Made by a program: the position numbers and the translations under genes
Shown: positions 1-8,009 of the stretch, piece by piece
Numbering within the stretch: the stretch's first letter is position 1
Layout: the number at the start of each line of letters is the position of its first letter
NCBI GenBank assembly: GCA_964345395.1
Contig: CAYFRA010000013.1
Span: 1 to 30,913, forward strand
Direction: 5' to 3'
From: UPXZ01 sp964345395
Lineage (GTDB): Bacteria; Bacteroidota; Bacteroidia; Bacteroidales; Paludibacteraceae
DNA: 30,913 nt
Notes under the pieces: generated by a model
What the model was told of the DNA's origin: nothing
The model's database searches: none
What the model saw: the letters and a program-made list of their open reading frames with translations, nothing else

Positions 1-78
1 TGAATTTGTTTGTATAATTAGTTACAACTCAATATTCAATTGAGCAATCAAAATAAACAACTAAAACAAATTTGATTT

Positions 79-633
79 ATGAAAAAAATAAATGTTGGAG
101 TAATCGTAGGTAGTCTTCGTAAAAACTCATATAGCTTGGGAGCTGCTGAAGCTTTGATGAAAAATGCACCTGATAATTTAGATTTTGAAATCATAGAAGT
201 AGGTCATTTGCCGCTGTACAATCAAGATTATGATACTGACTCACCAGCTTCCTACACAGAATTCCGTGAGAAAGTTACATCAAAAGATGCGTTTCTTTTT
301 GTAACTCCAGAGTACAATCGAAGCGTGCCCGCAGTATTGAAAAATGCCTTAGATATTGCCTCTCGTCCTTGGGGACAAAATGTTTGGAGCGGCAAACCTT
401 CAGGCGTTGTTAGTGTATCAATCAGCAACTTAGGTGCTTTTGGTGCCAATCATCATCTTCGTCAAACACTTGTATTTTTGAATATGCCAACAATGGCTCA
501 ACCAGAAGCTTATGTAGGCAATGCAATGGCACTGTTTGACGAGAATGGCAAACTTAAAAGTGAAGATACTGAAAAGTTTTTTAAAGATTATATGAATGCA
601 CTAAGCAAATGGTTTGAAAAAACAGTAGCGTAA
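79..633 (+). CDS. NADPH-dependent FMN reductase family protein (flavodoxin-like quinone/chromate reductase type)
   Basis: A 184-residue cytoplasmic flavoprotein of the NADPH-dependent FMN reductase family (YieF/ChrR-like). Members move electrons from NAD(P)H through bound FMN to quinones, azo compounds or metal ions. The flavodoxin-like fold begins with an N-terminal beta strand and the FMN phosphate loop GSLRKNSYS (residues 11-19). The family motif TPEYNRSVP follows at 76-84, then an LKNALDIAS helix. Length is normal. The ATG at 79 fits the start of the fold. The gene stands alone: a hairpin terminator follows and aroA lies downstream in the same direction. The physiological substrate cannot be read from the sequence. 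The window starts 78 bases upstream and I see no convincing promoter there. Confidence 0.9.
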   Translation: MKKINVGVIVGSLRKNSYSLGAAEALMKNAPDNLDFEIIEVGHLPLYNQDYDTDSPASYTEFREKVTSKDAFLFVTPEYNRSVPAVLKNALDIASRPWGQNVWSGKPSGVVSVSISNLGAFGANHHLRQTLVFLNMPTMAQPEAYVGNAMALFDENGKLKSEDTEKFFKDYMNALSKWFEKTVA

Positions 634-668
634 TACTCTTTAGCGAAAACCATAAAAAAGAGATAGTG

Positions 669-710
669 AAACGAGGATTTTAGCAATCAAACTCCTCGTT
701 TTCTTTTTTA
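669..710 (+). terminator. Rho-independent terminator after the FMN reductase gene
   Basis: A 9-bp perfect stem (669-677 with 693-701, AAACGAGGA/TCCTCGTTT) closes a 15-base loop. A T-rich run to about 709 follows. It lies 36 bases after the stop codon and separates the reductase gene from aroA. Confidence 0.85.
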
Positions 711-741
711 AATTTTCAGAAACATAAAAAAAAGCCTAATT

Positions 742-750
742 TTACACTTT
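742..750 (+). promoter_or_regulatory. Possible -7 promoter box for aroA
   Basis: TACACTTTG resembles the Bacteroidetes -7 box TAnnTTTG but has one extra base between TA and TTTG. It lies just upstream of the ATG at 773, downstream of the terminator at 669-710, where a promoter is needed. It overlaps the TTG at 749, which argues against that codon as the start. Confidence 0.35.
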
Positions 751-772
751 GAAAATAAATGTAAAAATTTGT

Positions 773-2014
773 ATGTCAACCATAGATAACAAAAAATCTT
801 TTGACTTTTCTAAAGAGAATAGAGCCTTCGAATTAAGTATTCAATTACCAGCTTCAAAAAGCATAAGCAATAGAGCACTGATACTTAACACTTTATCCTA
901 CAGCCCATATGAAATAGAGAATTTATCTGATTGTGATGACACCGAAGTGATGCTCAGAGCTTTAGAAAGCAACGAAAGTCATTTTGACGTGGGAGCAGCG
1001 GGCACGTCGATGCGTTTTTTAACTGCCTTTTTATCAAAAACAGTAGGCGAATGGAGCATTACAGGTAGCGAGCGAATGAAACAGCGACCAATCAAGATTT
1101 TGGTTGATGCATTGAATCAATTGGGAGCTAAAATAAGTTATCTTGAAAATGATGGGTATCCGCCATTAAAGATTTACGGTAGTGCTTTGATGGGAGGTCG
1201 TATCAAATTAGATGGCAGTGTGAGCAGTCAATATGTGTCGGCATTGATGATGATTGCACCTTTTATGGTGAATGGTATTGAGATAGAACTTGTAGGAGAG
1301 ATTATTTCAACACCCTACATCTTGATGACAAAAAAAATGATGGGAGATTTTGGGATTGAAGTTAATTTTGACAACAACATTATTGCAATCAAAGAACAAA
1401 ACTATAAGGCAATTCCTTACTCTGTTGAGTCTGATTGGAGTGCTGCTTCTTATTGGTATGAAATGCTCGCTATCAATAAAAAGGGAAAAATTAAGCTTGC
1501 TGGATTAAATAAAAACAGCTTGCAAGGTGACAGTCAAGTCGCATCAATATTTGAAAACTTAGGAGTTAAAACTACCTACCTTGCTGATGGTATTGAAATT
1601 GAAGCCACAGAGAACTGGCACTCTGCTAAAGGTGAAGTGTTTGAGTATGATTTTATTGAGGCACCTGATTTAGCACAAACGGTGGTAGTTACCTGCTGTG
1701 CCAACAACATAGCATTTCGATTTAAAGGATTAAAAAGTTTGAAAATAAAGGAAACCAATCGTGTGTTGGCATTAATCACTGAATTGAAAAAGTTTGGTTT
1801 CTTACTTACAGAACCAAATGAAGGTGAGATCCAATGGTTAGGTGAAAAACAGGATTTTTCTAAAAACATATCAATAAAAACCTATGATGACCACCGCATG
1901 GCTATGGCTTTTGCTCCTTTTGCTTTGATACATAACATCACCATTGAAAACCCTGAAGTTGTGAGTAAATCGTATCCCAATTTCTGGCAAGAATTTGATA
2001 AAATCATTAAATAA
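773..2014 (+). CDS. aroA: 3-phosphoshikimate 1-carboxyvinyltransferase (EPSP synthase)
   Basis: Transfers the enolpyruvyl group of PEP to shikimate-3-phosphate, the sixth step of the shikimate pathway to chorismate, in the cytosol. With the ATG at 773 the protein is 413 residues, near the usual length. Visible motifs are PASKSISNR (shikimate-phosphate binding, near residue 26), DCDDTEVM, GAAGTSMRF (74-82, PEP site), APDLAQT, KETNR and the C-terminal DHRMAMAFAP. An in-frame TTG at 749 would add eight residues but overlaps a likely promoter box, so I prefer the ATG. The next gene starts 10 bases after the stop, so the two are probably cotranscribed. Confidence 0.95.
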   Translation: MSTIDNKKSFDFSKENRAFELSIQLPASKSISNRALILNTLSYSPYEIENLSDCDDTEVMLRALESNESHFDVGAAGTSMRFLTAFLSKTVGEWSITGSERMKQRPIKILVDALNQLGAKISYLENDGYPPLKIYGSALMGGRIKLDGSVSSQYVSALMMIAPFMVNGIEIELVGEIISTPYILMTKKMMGDFGIEVNFDNNIIAIKEQNYKAIPYSVESDWSAASYWYEMLAINKKGKIKLAGLNKNSLQGDSQVASIFENLGVKTTYLADGIEIEATENWHSAKGEVFEYDFIEAPDLAQTVVVTCCANNIAFRFKGLKSLKIKETNRVLALITELKKFGFLLTEPNEGEIQWLGEKQDFSKNISIKTYDDHRMAMAFAPFALIHNITIENPEVVSKSYPNFWQEFDKIIK

Positions 2015-2024
2015 CAATACAACT

Positions 2025-3125
2025 ATGTATAAAAGAACTATTTATATCACACTATTATTACTATTATCTCAAATCATTGTGGCTAAAAAATATGAAATGT
2101 TGGTGGGTACATACACACGCAATAGCGATTCAGAGGGAATTTATTATTTAAAAATAGACAAAAAAGCTAAGATAAAAGAGCTAAAACTATTGGCAAAGAG
2201 CGACAATCCAAGTTATTTAAGTTTTTCACCAGACAAACAATTTGTTTACGCCGTAAATGAACACGGAGAAGATAGCGAAGTGAGTGCGTTTCGATTTGAT
2301 ATGGCGAGCAAAGAGCTCCATTTGATTAATAAAGTTTCAGCTGCAGGAGCTGACCCTTGCTACATTACAAGCTCAGAAAAGCACGTTTTTATTGCCAATT
2401 ATTCAAGCGGATCTATTTCTGTTTTTCAAAGAAATGGAGATGGCTCGTTGAGTGAAGCCATACAAGTAGTAGAACATAGTCGGATGCACTATGGCAACAA
2501 CCGCTTTGGGCCAAGCAATGCTCATCAGATTATTTTTTCGCCCGATAGCAACTATCTCTATTCTACCAATTTGGGAACCGATAGAGTAATTAGATATAGT
2601 TATGAAAAAGAGGGCGAAAAAGAAGTTTTGAAGCATATTGATGAACTACCTGTAAAAAAACTAAGTGGACCAAGACATATGGAGTTCAGCAGTGATGGTC
2701 AATTTTTATACTTAATCCACGAGCACGATGCAAGTTTGACGGTTATGGAGGTTGCTGATAATGGCTCACTAAATATAATAGAAGAAACAACGGTTGTTAC
2801 TGATTCATCGAAAGAAAACGGTGGGGCGGATATACATTTGAGTGTTGATAATAACTATCTTTATGCAAGCAATAGAGGAGAAAACAACGACATCTCTCTC
2901 TTCAAAATTGAAGCAGATGGGAAACTAAAATTATTAAATCAATATTCTGTTGCAGGAAAAGGACCTCGCAATTTCATCATTACTTCTGACAACAAATCAC
3001 TTATTGTTGCCAATCAGCACAGCAACAATATAGTAGTATTTAAGAAGTCGGTAAAATCTGGTAAGTTGAAAAAGAGAAAAAGGGAGATAGAAATGGCTGC
3101 ACCGGTATGTTTGCTGCCAATTTAG
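2025..3125 (+). CDS. Secreted lactonase-family seven-bladed beta-propeller protein (YbhE/PF10282 type)
   Basis: A 366-residue protein with an N-terminal signal peptide (MYKRTIY, then a Leu-rich core, ending near IIVA), so it is probably periplasmic. The remainder resembles the PF10282 lactonase/6-phosphogluconolactonase propeller family. Repeated blade motifs can be seen, such as PSYLSFSPDKQFVYAVNE, ADPCYITSSEKHVFIANY, HQIIFSPDSNYLYSTNLG and PRNFIITSDNKSLIVANQ. The ATG at 2025 is preferred to an in-frame TTG at 1995, because 1995 lies inside aroA and would place polar residues before the signal peptide. A signal peptide is odd for a 6-phosphogluconolactonase of the pentose phosphate pathway, so the substrate is open. 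It follows aroA by 10 bases and ends at a strong terminator. Confidence 0.85.
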   Translation: MYKRTIYITLLLLLSQIIVAKKYEMLVGTYTRNSDSEGIYYLKIDKKAKIKELKLLAKSDNPSYLSFSPDKQFVYAVNEHGEDSEVSAFRFDMASKELHLINKVSAAGADPCYITSSEKHVFIANYSSGSISVFQRNGDGSLSEAIQVVEHSRMHYGNNRFGPSNAHQIIFSPDSNYLYSTNLGTDRVIRYSYEKEGEKEVLKHIDELPVKKLSGPRHMEFSSDGQFLYLIHEHDASLTVMEVADNGSLNIIEETTVVTDSSKENGGADIHLSVDNNYLYASNRGENNDISLFKIEADGKLKLLNQYSVAGKGPRNFIITSDNKSLIVANQHSNNIVVFKKSVKSGKLKKRKREIEMAAPVCLLPI

Positions 3126-3133
3126 AATAAACA

Positions 3134-3169
3134 AAAAAGCTGTCTCAAATTAAAACGAGGCAGCTTTTT
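3134..3169. terminator. Bidirectional terminator between the converging lactonase-like and ettA genes
   Basis: A 13-bp stem with one G-T pair (3134-3146 with 3157-3169) encloses a 10-base loop. A-runs on the left and T-runs on the right suit termination in both directions. It sits between the stop codons of two convergent genes. Confidence 0.9.
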
Positions 3170-3191
3170 ATTTTTTACGATGTTTTGAACT

Positions 3192-4862
3192 TTATGACAT
3201 CAGTTTCTTAAAACGAATACGCTTAGGTTCCACATCACCCAACCTCATTTTCTTATTTTCCTCATATTCAGAATAACTTCCTTCAAACACAAAAACTTGC
3301 GAATCACCTTCAAAAGCAATCATATGCGTACAAATACGATCCAAGAACCAACGGTCGTGGCTAATGACAACCGCACAACCTGCAAAACTCTCCAATCCCT
3401 CCTCCAATGCACGTAGCGTATTGACATCGATATCGTTGGTAGGCTCATCAAGTAAAAGCACATTTGCCTCACTTTTCAAAGTCAATGCTAAATGCAATCG
3501 ATTTCGTTCTCCACCCGATAACACACCACAAAGTTTCTCTTGATCGGCTCCCGTAAAGTTAAAACGTGAAAGATAGGCACGTGAATTTAACTCCCTCCCT
3601 GATACACGGATATATTCCGAACCACCGGAAATCACTTCATAAACTGTTTTCTCTGGATCAATATCCTCATGTGTCTGATCTACATAACCCACTTTAACAG
3701 TTTCGCCCACATCAAATGTACCCGAATCGGCTTTTTCCATTCCCATAATCATACGAAACAATGTTGTTTTACCAGCACCATTTGGCCCGATAACACCAAC
3801 AATACCATTTGGCGGCAACATAAAGTTAAGATTTTCAAACAGCAATTTTTCATCAAATGCTTTAGATACATCAATCGCTTCAATCACTTTATTGCCCAAT
3901 CTTGGCCCATTGGGGATAAACAACTCCAATTTTTCTTCACGCTCTTTTTGATCTTCATTCATCAATCTATCATAAGCATTCAGACGAGCTTTACCTTTGG
4001 CATGGCGTGCTTTAGGTGCCATCCTCACCCACTCCAACTCGCGTTCTAAAGTTTTTCTTCGTTTGCTTGCTACTTTTTCCTCCATTGCCATTCGCGATGT
4101 TTTCTGATCGAGCCAAGATGAGTAGTTACCTTTCCAAGGTATTCCCTCGCCCCTATCCAATTCTAAAATCCATCCCGCAACATTATCTAAGAAATATCTA
4201 TCGTGAGTGATGGCAATAACAGTTCCAGCATAATTGTGGAGATAATTCTCCAACCACATCACCGATTCTGCATCCAAGTGGTTGGTGGGCTCGTCCAGCA
4301 GTAAAATATCAGGCTGTCGTAGCAGAAGACGAGTAAGGGCAACACGACGACGCTCTCCTCCAGAAAGGTTTTTAACGATTGCATCTTCGGGAGGACAACG
4401 TAAGGCATCCATTGCTCGCTCCAACTTATTATCGAGATTCCAAGCATCAGCATGGTCTAACAGCTCTTGCAGCTCTGCCTGACGAGCTATCAGCTTATCA
4501 AAATCGGCATCGGGTTCTCCAAATTGTTCATTAACTTTATCATACTCTGCAAGCATATCCACAATTTCTTGTGTTCCTTCTTGCACTATTTCTCGAACTG
4601 TTTTGTTGGGGTCTAATTGGGGTTCTTGCTCTAAATATCCCACCGAGTATCCAGGAGAAAACACCACTTGACCTTCGTAGTTGCTCTCTACTCCTGCTAT
4701 AATCTTCAGCAGTGTAGATTTACCCGAGCCATTCAAGCCAATAATTCCAATCTTTGCTCCGTAAAAGAAGGAGAGATAAATATTATTAAGAACGCGCTTT
4801 TGTGGGCTAAACGACTTGCTAACACCCACCATCGAAAAAATTATTTTTTTATCGTCAGACAT
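3192..4862 (-). CDS. ettA: Energy-dependent translational throttle protein EttA (ABC-F ATPase)
   Basis: An ABC-F protein of 556 residues, almost the same length as E. coli EttA. EttA binds the ribosomal E site and gates the first elongation step according to the ATP/ADP ratio. There are two ATPase domains and no membrane segment. Domain 1 has Walker A GLNGSGKST (42-50), signature LSGGERRR and Walker B DEPTNHLD. Domain 2 has Walker A GPNGAGKTT, signature LSGGERNR and DEPTNDID. The basic linker between them (SKRRKTLERELEWVRMAPKARHA region) is the P-site tRNA-interaction motif of the family. Length and linker favour EttA over Uup or YheS. It is transcribed alone from a -7 box at 4906-4913. Confidence 0.95.
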   Translation of the reverse strand: MSDDKKIIFSMVGVSKSFSPQKRVLNNIYLSFFYGAKIGIIGLNGSGKSTLLKIIAGVESNYEGQVVFSPGYSVGYLEQEPQLDPNKTVREIVQEGTQEIVDMLAEYDKVNEQFGEPDADFDKLIARQAELQELLDHADAWNLDNKLERAMDALRCPPEDAIVKNLSGGERRRVALTRLLLRQPDILLLDEPTNHLDAESVMWLENYLHNYAGTVIAITHDRYFLDNVAGWILELDRGEGIPWKGNYSSWLDQKTSRMAMEEKVASKRRKTLERELEWVRMAPKARHAKGKARLNAYDRLMNEDQKEREEKLELFIPNGPRLGNKVIEAIDVSKAFDEKLLFENLNFMLPPNGIVGVIGPNGAGKTTLFRMIMGMEKADSGTFDVGETVKVGYVDQTHEDIDPEKTVYEVISGGSEYIRVSGRELNSRAYLSRFNFTGADQEKLCGVLSGGERNRLHLALTLKSEANVLLLDEPTNDIDVNTLRALEEGLESFAGCAVVISHDRWFLDRICTHMIAFEGDSQVFVFEGSYSEYEENKKMRLGDVEPKRIRFKKLMS

Positions 4863-4905
4863 AAATAGATAATATATGTGATTAAACTTTTATCAAAATA
4901 GTTTA

Positions 4906-4913
4906 CAAAGATA
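4906..4913 (-). promoter_or_regulatory. -7 promoter box (TATCTTTG) for ettA
   Basis: Reads TATCTTTG on the minus strand, a full match to TAnnTTTG, 44 bases upstream of the ettA ATG. I see no clear -33 TTTG. Confidence 0.7.
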
Positions 4914-4956
4914 GCTATTATTTAGCACTTGCAGAATAGTTTTTGGCGGAGCTAAA

Positions 4957-5631
4957 TTATCCTTTTTTGATAGCTCTCAAAACTTCTCGCTTCCCAATAG
5001 GGCCAGGCAGTCTCTCGACAATAAAACCTGCCTTTTGTAGTGCCCTTCGTACATTTCCTTTTGCAGAGTAAGTAGTTATAATTGCACCCTCATTGGCGAC
5101 TTCAAAAAGCTTTTGGAAAAGTTTTTCATCCCACATTTCGCACTGTTTGTCGGGTCCAAAAGCATCATAATAGATTAAATCATATTTGCCATTCAAATCT
5201 ATCTCTGTAAAATCGGCATTAATTTTCTTTAATTTGAATTTGTTGTGGATAGCTATAAAATCACCCCACTCTGCTAAGTGCAATTTCAAAAAAAGTTCTT
5301 GATTACTATTTTGAATTATTGAAGAGTAATTCAACTGCTTTACTACCTCCATATCAACAGGATATAGCTCAATGGACGTGTAGCGTATATTTCTTATGTT
5401 TGGATTATTTATTGAATCTAATAGAGTGAGATATGCATTTAATCCTGTTCCAAATCCAATTTCTAAAATAGAAAGATTGCTCTTGGTAGAGGTTCTTAGT
5501 CCATATTTTATAAAAACCAACTCTGCCTCTTGCACCGAGCCATGTGTAGAGTGATAAGTCTCATCCAAATCAGGAAGATAGAGCGTATTTGAGCCATCCT
5601 CTGTTTTTTGTATCACTATTTTTCTATTCAT
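4957..5631 (-). CDS. mnmD: tRNA (5-methylaminomethyl-2-thiouridine34) methyltransferase, stand-alone MnmD
   Basis: SAM-dependent methyltransferase equivalent to the N-terminal half of enterobacterial MnmC. It methylates the aminomethyl group on wobble U34 of certain tRNAs. Of the 224 residues, the SAM motif is ILEIGFGTGLNAYLT (about 55-69). The family motif DLIYYDAFGPDKQCEMWD follows, then GAIITTYSAKGNVRRALQKAGF and a C-terminal GPIGKREVLRA. The FAD-dependent MnmC2 oxidase half is absent, as in other Bacteroidetes single-domain forms. ATG at 5631 is preferred to a GTG one codon earlier. It follows the TonB receptor gene by 88 bases. I see no -7 box in that gap, so readthrough from the receptor operon is possible. 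Confidence 0.88.
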   Translation of the reverse strand: MNRKIVIQKTEDGSNTLYLPDLDETYHSTHGSVQEAELVFIKYGLRTSTKSNLSILEIGFGTGLNAYLTLLDSINNPNIRNIRYTSIELYPVDMEVVKQLNYSSIIQNSNQELFLKLHLAEWGDFIAIHNKFKLKKINADFTEIDLNGKYDLIYYDAFGPDKQCEMWDEKLFQKLFEVANEGAIITTYSAKGNVRRALQKAGFIVERLPGPIGKREVLRAIKKG

Positions 5632-5719
5632 CACTCTATTGCTTTTAATTATTAATTAACGTAAGTTTTTTCATTGTAGTATAGAATCTGTATTTCTTAA
5701 AAAAATGCCTGTAACTTCC

Positions 5720-7639
5720 TTATAATGAAAACTTAAAACCCACATTGAAGTTGATACCTTGTTGTTCTATCCCACCAAATTCTACATATTTTTGGTTGAG
5801 AGCATTATTCAATTCCATAAAAAGCGAATATCGATTTTTATCCCACAACAATTTCATTGCTAAAAGATTAACCGATCGATAGCTGACAATCTCCTTAGTC
5901 AGAAAATCTACATAATTGCCTGCTCTATCCAAATGTGTGAAACTCCAATTGAGAGATAAGTTTGAATATAATTTATTTCTTAACTGAAAAACAAACTTGT
6001 TTCTAAGATAATCTAAAGCATATTTTGAATCAAAATTTTCAGCCTGTTTATTTAATGTCAAAAATGAATAATCTAATAAAACAGAGTGGACTACGAAGTT
6101 ATCGAACAGAAACTGCGATGATATATCAAACCCCATCGAGCTAACTGACAACAAGTTGGCACTTTCCCATTTTTCATTTCCATAAGGTTTAATCCAGTCA
6201 ATAATATTGTGCCCATTGCGTCTAAAACCAGTCAAACTTGTATTCCAGTTTCTATGTTTGTATTGTAATCCCAGCTCATAATTGATTGCCCTTTCTGCTT
6301 GTAAGTTCGGATTACTAATCTGATTTGCACTTTGATAATAGAGGTCAGTGAAAGTTGGTAATCTTGATGCTGTATTGAGTGAAGAGGTGATTTGAAATGC
6401 TTTGGAAACTCGATAAAGCAGATCAACACCCCCATTTAACATTGTAGCAAACTGCTGTGTGTGCATCAACGAAAGCCCTCCCGCAACAACAAAATTACCG
6501 ATAAACCACTCTTGATTGGCAAAAACACTCTTGACCAATCTGTTTTTAGATTTTGTATAATAAATTCCATTTTCAAAAAATACTTTTTGCTTATTTATTA
6601 AATCATCTCCCAAAACTGTACTTAGAATATTTTCATTTCTCAACTCCACACCCACACTCGATACGCTATTATCCCAAACTCTTTTGGCTAAGGTTTTGAA
6701 ACCCATAACATCCGTCTGATGATAATTATGCATAGTGTACCAAGGATAATTTTCAGCACCAACAAAATCTCTAAAAAGCTCAAAATGATCATGGTGCTGT
6801 CTCCAATAGGCATCACTATTCATTGATAAAAACTCACTTCTGTAATTCCATGTGGCAGAAGCAAAAAATGTTTTGGTCTTTTCAAACTGATTGGGATATT
6901 CTAAGCTATAAAACTGATTTGCTCCGAAACTTTTCCATTGTGTTGCAAGTTGAAAACTAAGTTTATTTTGCTTATTTCGCATCAGTTCAGCATACAAATA
7001 TGAGTTTTTCATATCAAAGTCACTATTTTCTCTATAGCCATCACTTCTCTTGTAGTTGAAAGATGTAAACAAATTGAAATGATTTTTATCAACAAAAGAT
7101 GAAATGGTGCTGTTAGAGTAGTTGTTGCTTCCATAAACGGATCGAATATTAAGCTTGTAATCATCATTTTTCTTTGACACAATATTGATAGCACCGCTAA
7201 AAGCATTCGGTCCTAAATTACGCATTGCAGCACCCTGCAAAATCTCTATTTTTTCTATATCAGCCAAATCAATAGGTATATCCAAATTGTAGTGCCCTGT
7301 CTGAGGATCGGTTATGTTTACTCCATTTAACAGTACCAATACCTGATCAAAACTTCCACCACGCATACTGATATCTGCCTGCACCCCATTTGCACCACGC
7401 TTACGAATATCAATACCTGGTATGTATGAAAGCAGTTCATCAACGCTTTGTACAGCCATTTTTTCTATCTCTTTTTGGTCGATTATCAACAATTGTTTTG
7501 ACTGTTCAAGTTTCAAATCTTTACGAATAGCAGTAATCTCAATCTCATTCAAAATTTGAATATTCTCATCTTGTGAAAACAGATATGAAAAAGATGTGAG
7601 AAGCAAGATTTGCAACAATAAATATACTCTTTTCATCAT
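5720..7639 (-). CDS. TonB-dependent outer-membrane receptor, BtuB-like
   Basis: From the ATG at 7639 this is a 639-residue receptor with a signal peptide (MMKRVYLLLQILLLTSFSYL, cleavage near FSQ), a plug domain and a beta-barrel. Plug motifs are SVDELLSYIPGIDIRKRG, QADISMRGGSFDQVLVLLNG, NITDPQTGHYN and DIEKIEILQGAAMRNLGPNAFSGAINIV. These resemble Bacteroides BtuB-type vitamin B12 receptors as I remember them. The barrel ends in GINFNVGFKFSL. There is no CarboxypepD-like N-terminal domain, so it is not a SusC type. The same open frame extends upstream without a stop to 8005, which would give 761 residues. I place the start at 7639 because the signal peptide begins there. The ligand is inferred from family resemblance only. 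Confidence 0.88.
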   Translation of the reverse strand: MMKRVYLLLQILLLTSFSYLFSQDENIQILNEIEITAIRKDLKLEQSKQLLIIDQKEIEKMAVQSVDELLSYIPGIDIRKRGANGVQADISMRGGSFDQVLVLLNGVNITDPQTGHYNLDIPIDLADIEKIEILQGAAMRNLGPNAFSGAINIVSKKNDDYKLNIRSVYGSNNYSNSTISSFVDKNHFNLFTSFNYKRSDGYRENSDFDMKNSYLYAELMRNKQNKLSFQLATQWKSFGANQFYSLEYPNQFEKTKTFFASATWNYRSEFLSMNSDAYWRQHHDHFELFRDFVGAENYPWYTMHNYHQTDVMGFKTLAKRVWDNSVSSVGVELRNENILSTVLGDDLINKQKVFFENGIYYTKSKNRLVKSVFANQEWFIGNFVVAGGLSLMHTQQFATMLNGGVDLLYRVSKAFQITSSLNTASRLPTFTDLYYQSANQISNPNLQAERAINYELGLQYKHRNWNTSLTGFRRNGHNIIDWIKPYGNEKWESANLLSVSSMGFDISSQFLFDNFVVHSVLLDYSFLTLNKQAENFDSKYALDYLRNKFVFQLRNKLYSNLSLNWSFTHLDRAGNYVDFLTKEIVSYRSVNLLAMKLLWDKNRYSLFMELNNALNQKYVEFGGIEQQGINFNVGFKFSL

Positions 7640-8005
7640 TTTTAAAAACACAAAAGGTTGATACAATGATATCTGTATCAACCTTTTATTATCTAAATTG
7701 TTAATTTCTAAATTTACACCAATAATTGAATTATTACTCAATATTGTTGATTGATGTGATTGCTGTTGTTCAAGATTTAGCAAAATCTCTTCGCTATCAC
7801 TTTCATATTCCATTTGTGAAAATACAAAATTATCCGTAACAATAGTGGGTAGTAAGTTTGTTTTCAGCAATGCTTTCTCTGCTATGGAGCGAGCTACATG
7901 ACCAATTGTAACCTCCTTTTTAATACTTAAAAAGACAGCATACGACTCTCTACACCACCTGCGAAAACGAAGTTTTCTAAATGTGTTATGCTTTCTATTG
8001 AACAT
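7640..8005 (-). CDS. Small basic ORF upstream of, and in frame with, the TonB receptor gene
   Basis: ATG at 8005 lies four bases after the stop of the lipoprotein gene. The frame then runs 122 codons with no stop into the receptor signal peptide. The first 49 residues are strongly basic and look like a real conserved protein (FNRKHNTFRKLRFRRWCRES, then YAVFLSIKKEVTIGHVARSI). I have a memory, not checkable here, of similar short proteins in other Bacteroidales genomes. Residues 50-122 are Gln/Ser/Asn-rich and acidic, with no recognised domain, and their last part encodes a 14-bp hairpin. There is no signal peptide at this N-terminus, so a full-length fusion should not be exported normally. It may be a leader peptide that couples or gates receptor expression. 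Function unknown. Confidence 0.6.
7652..7687 (-). terminator. Terminator-like hairpin (possible attenuator) just before the receptor start codon
   Basis: A perfect 14-bp inverted repeat (7652-7665 with 7674-7687) encloses an 8-base loop. On the minus strand the stem ends in TTTT and is followed by GTGTTTTT, then the receptor ATG only 12 bases beyond the stem. This looks like a rho-independent terminator inside the operon, and the small ORF frame is translated straight through it. Confidence 0.75.
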
Positions 8006-8009
8006 TTAA

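Noticed and set aside
7825..7832. TAATTTTG on the minus strand inside the small ORF as a receptor promoter
   Set aside because: It matches the -7 box, but there is no -33 element at a proper distance and the motif is common in AT-rich DNA.
5720..8005. Single 761-residue TonB receptor starting at 8005
   Set aside because: The signal peptide begins at codon 123 (7639). A 122-residue basic and polar extension before it would block normal export. Kept as two features with the open frame noted.
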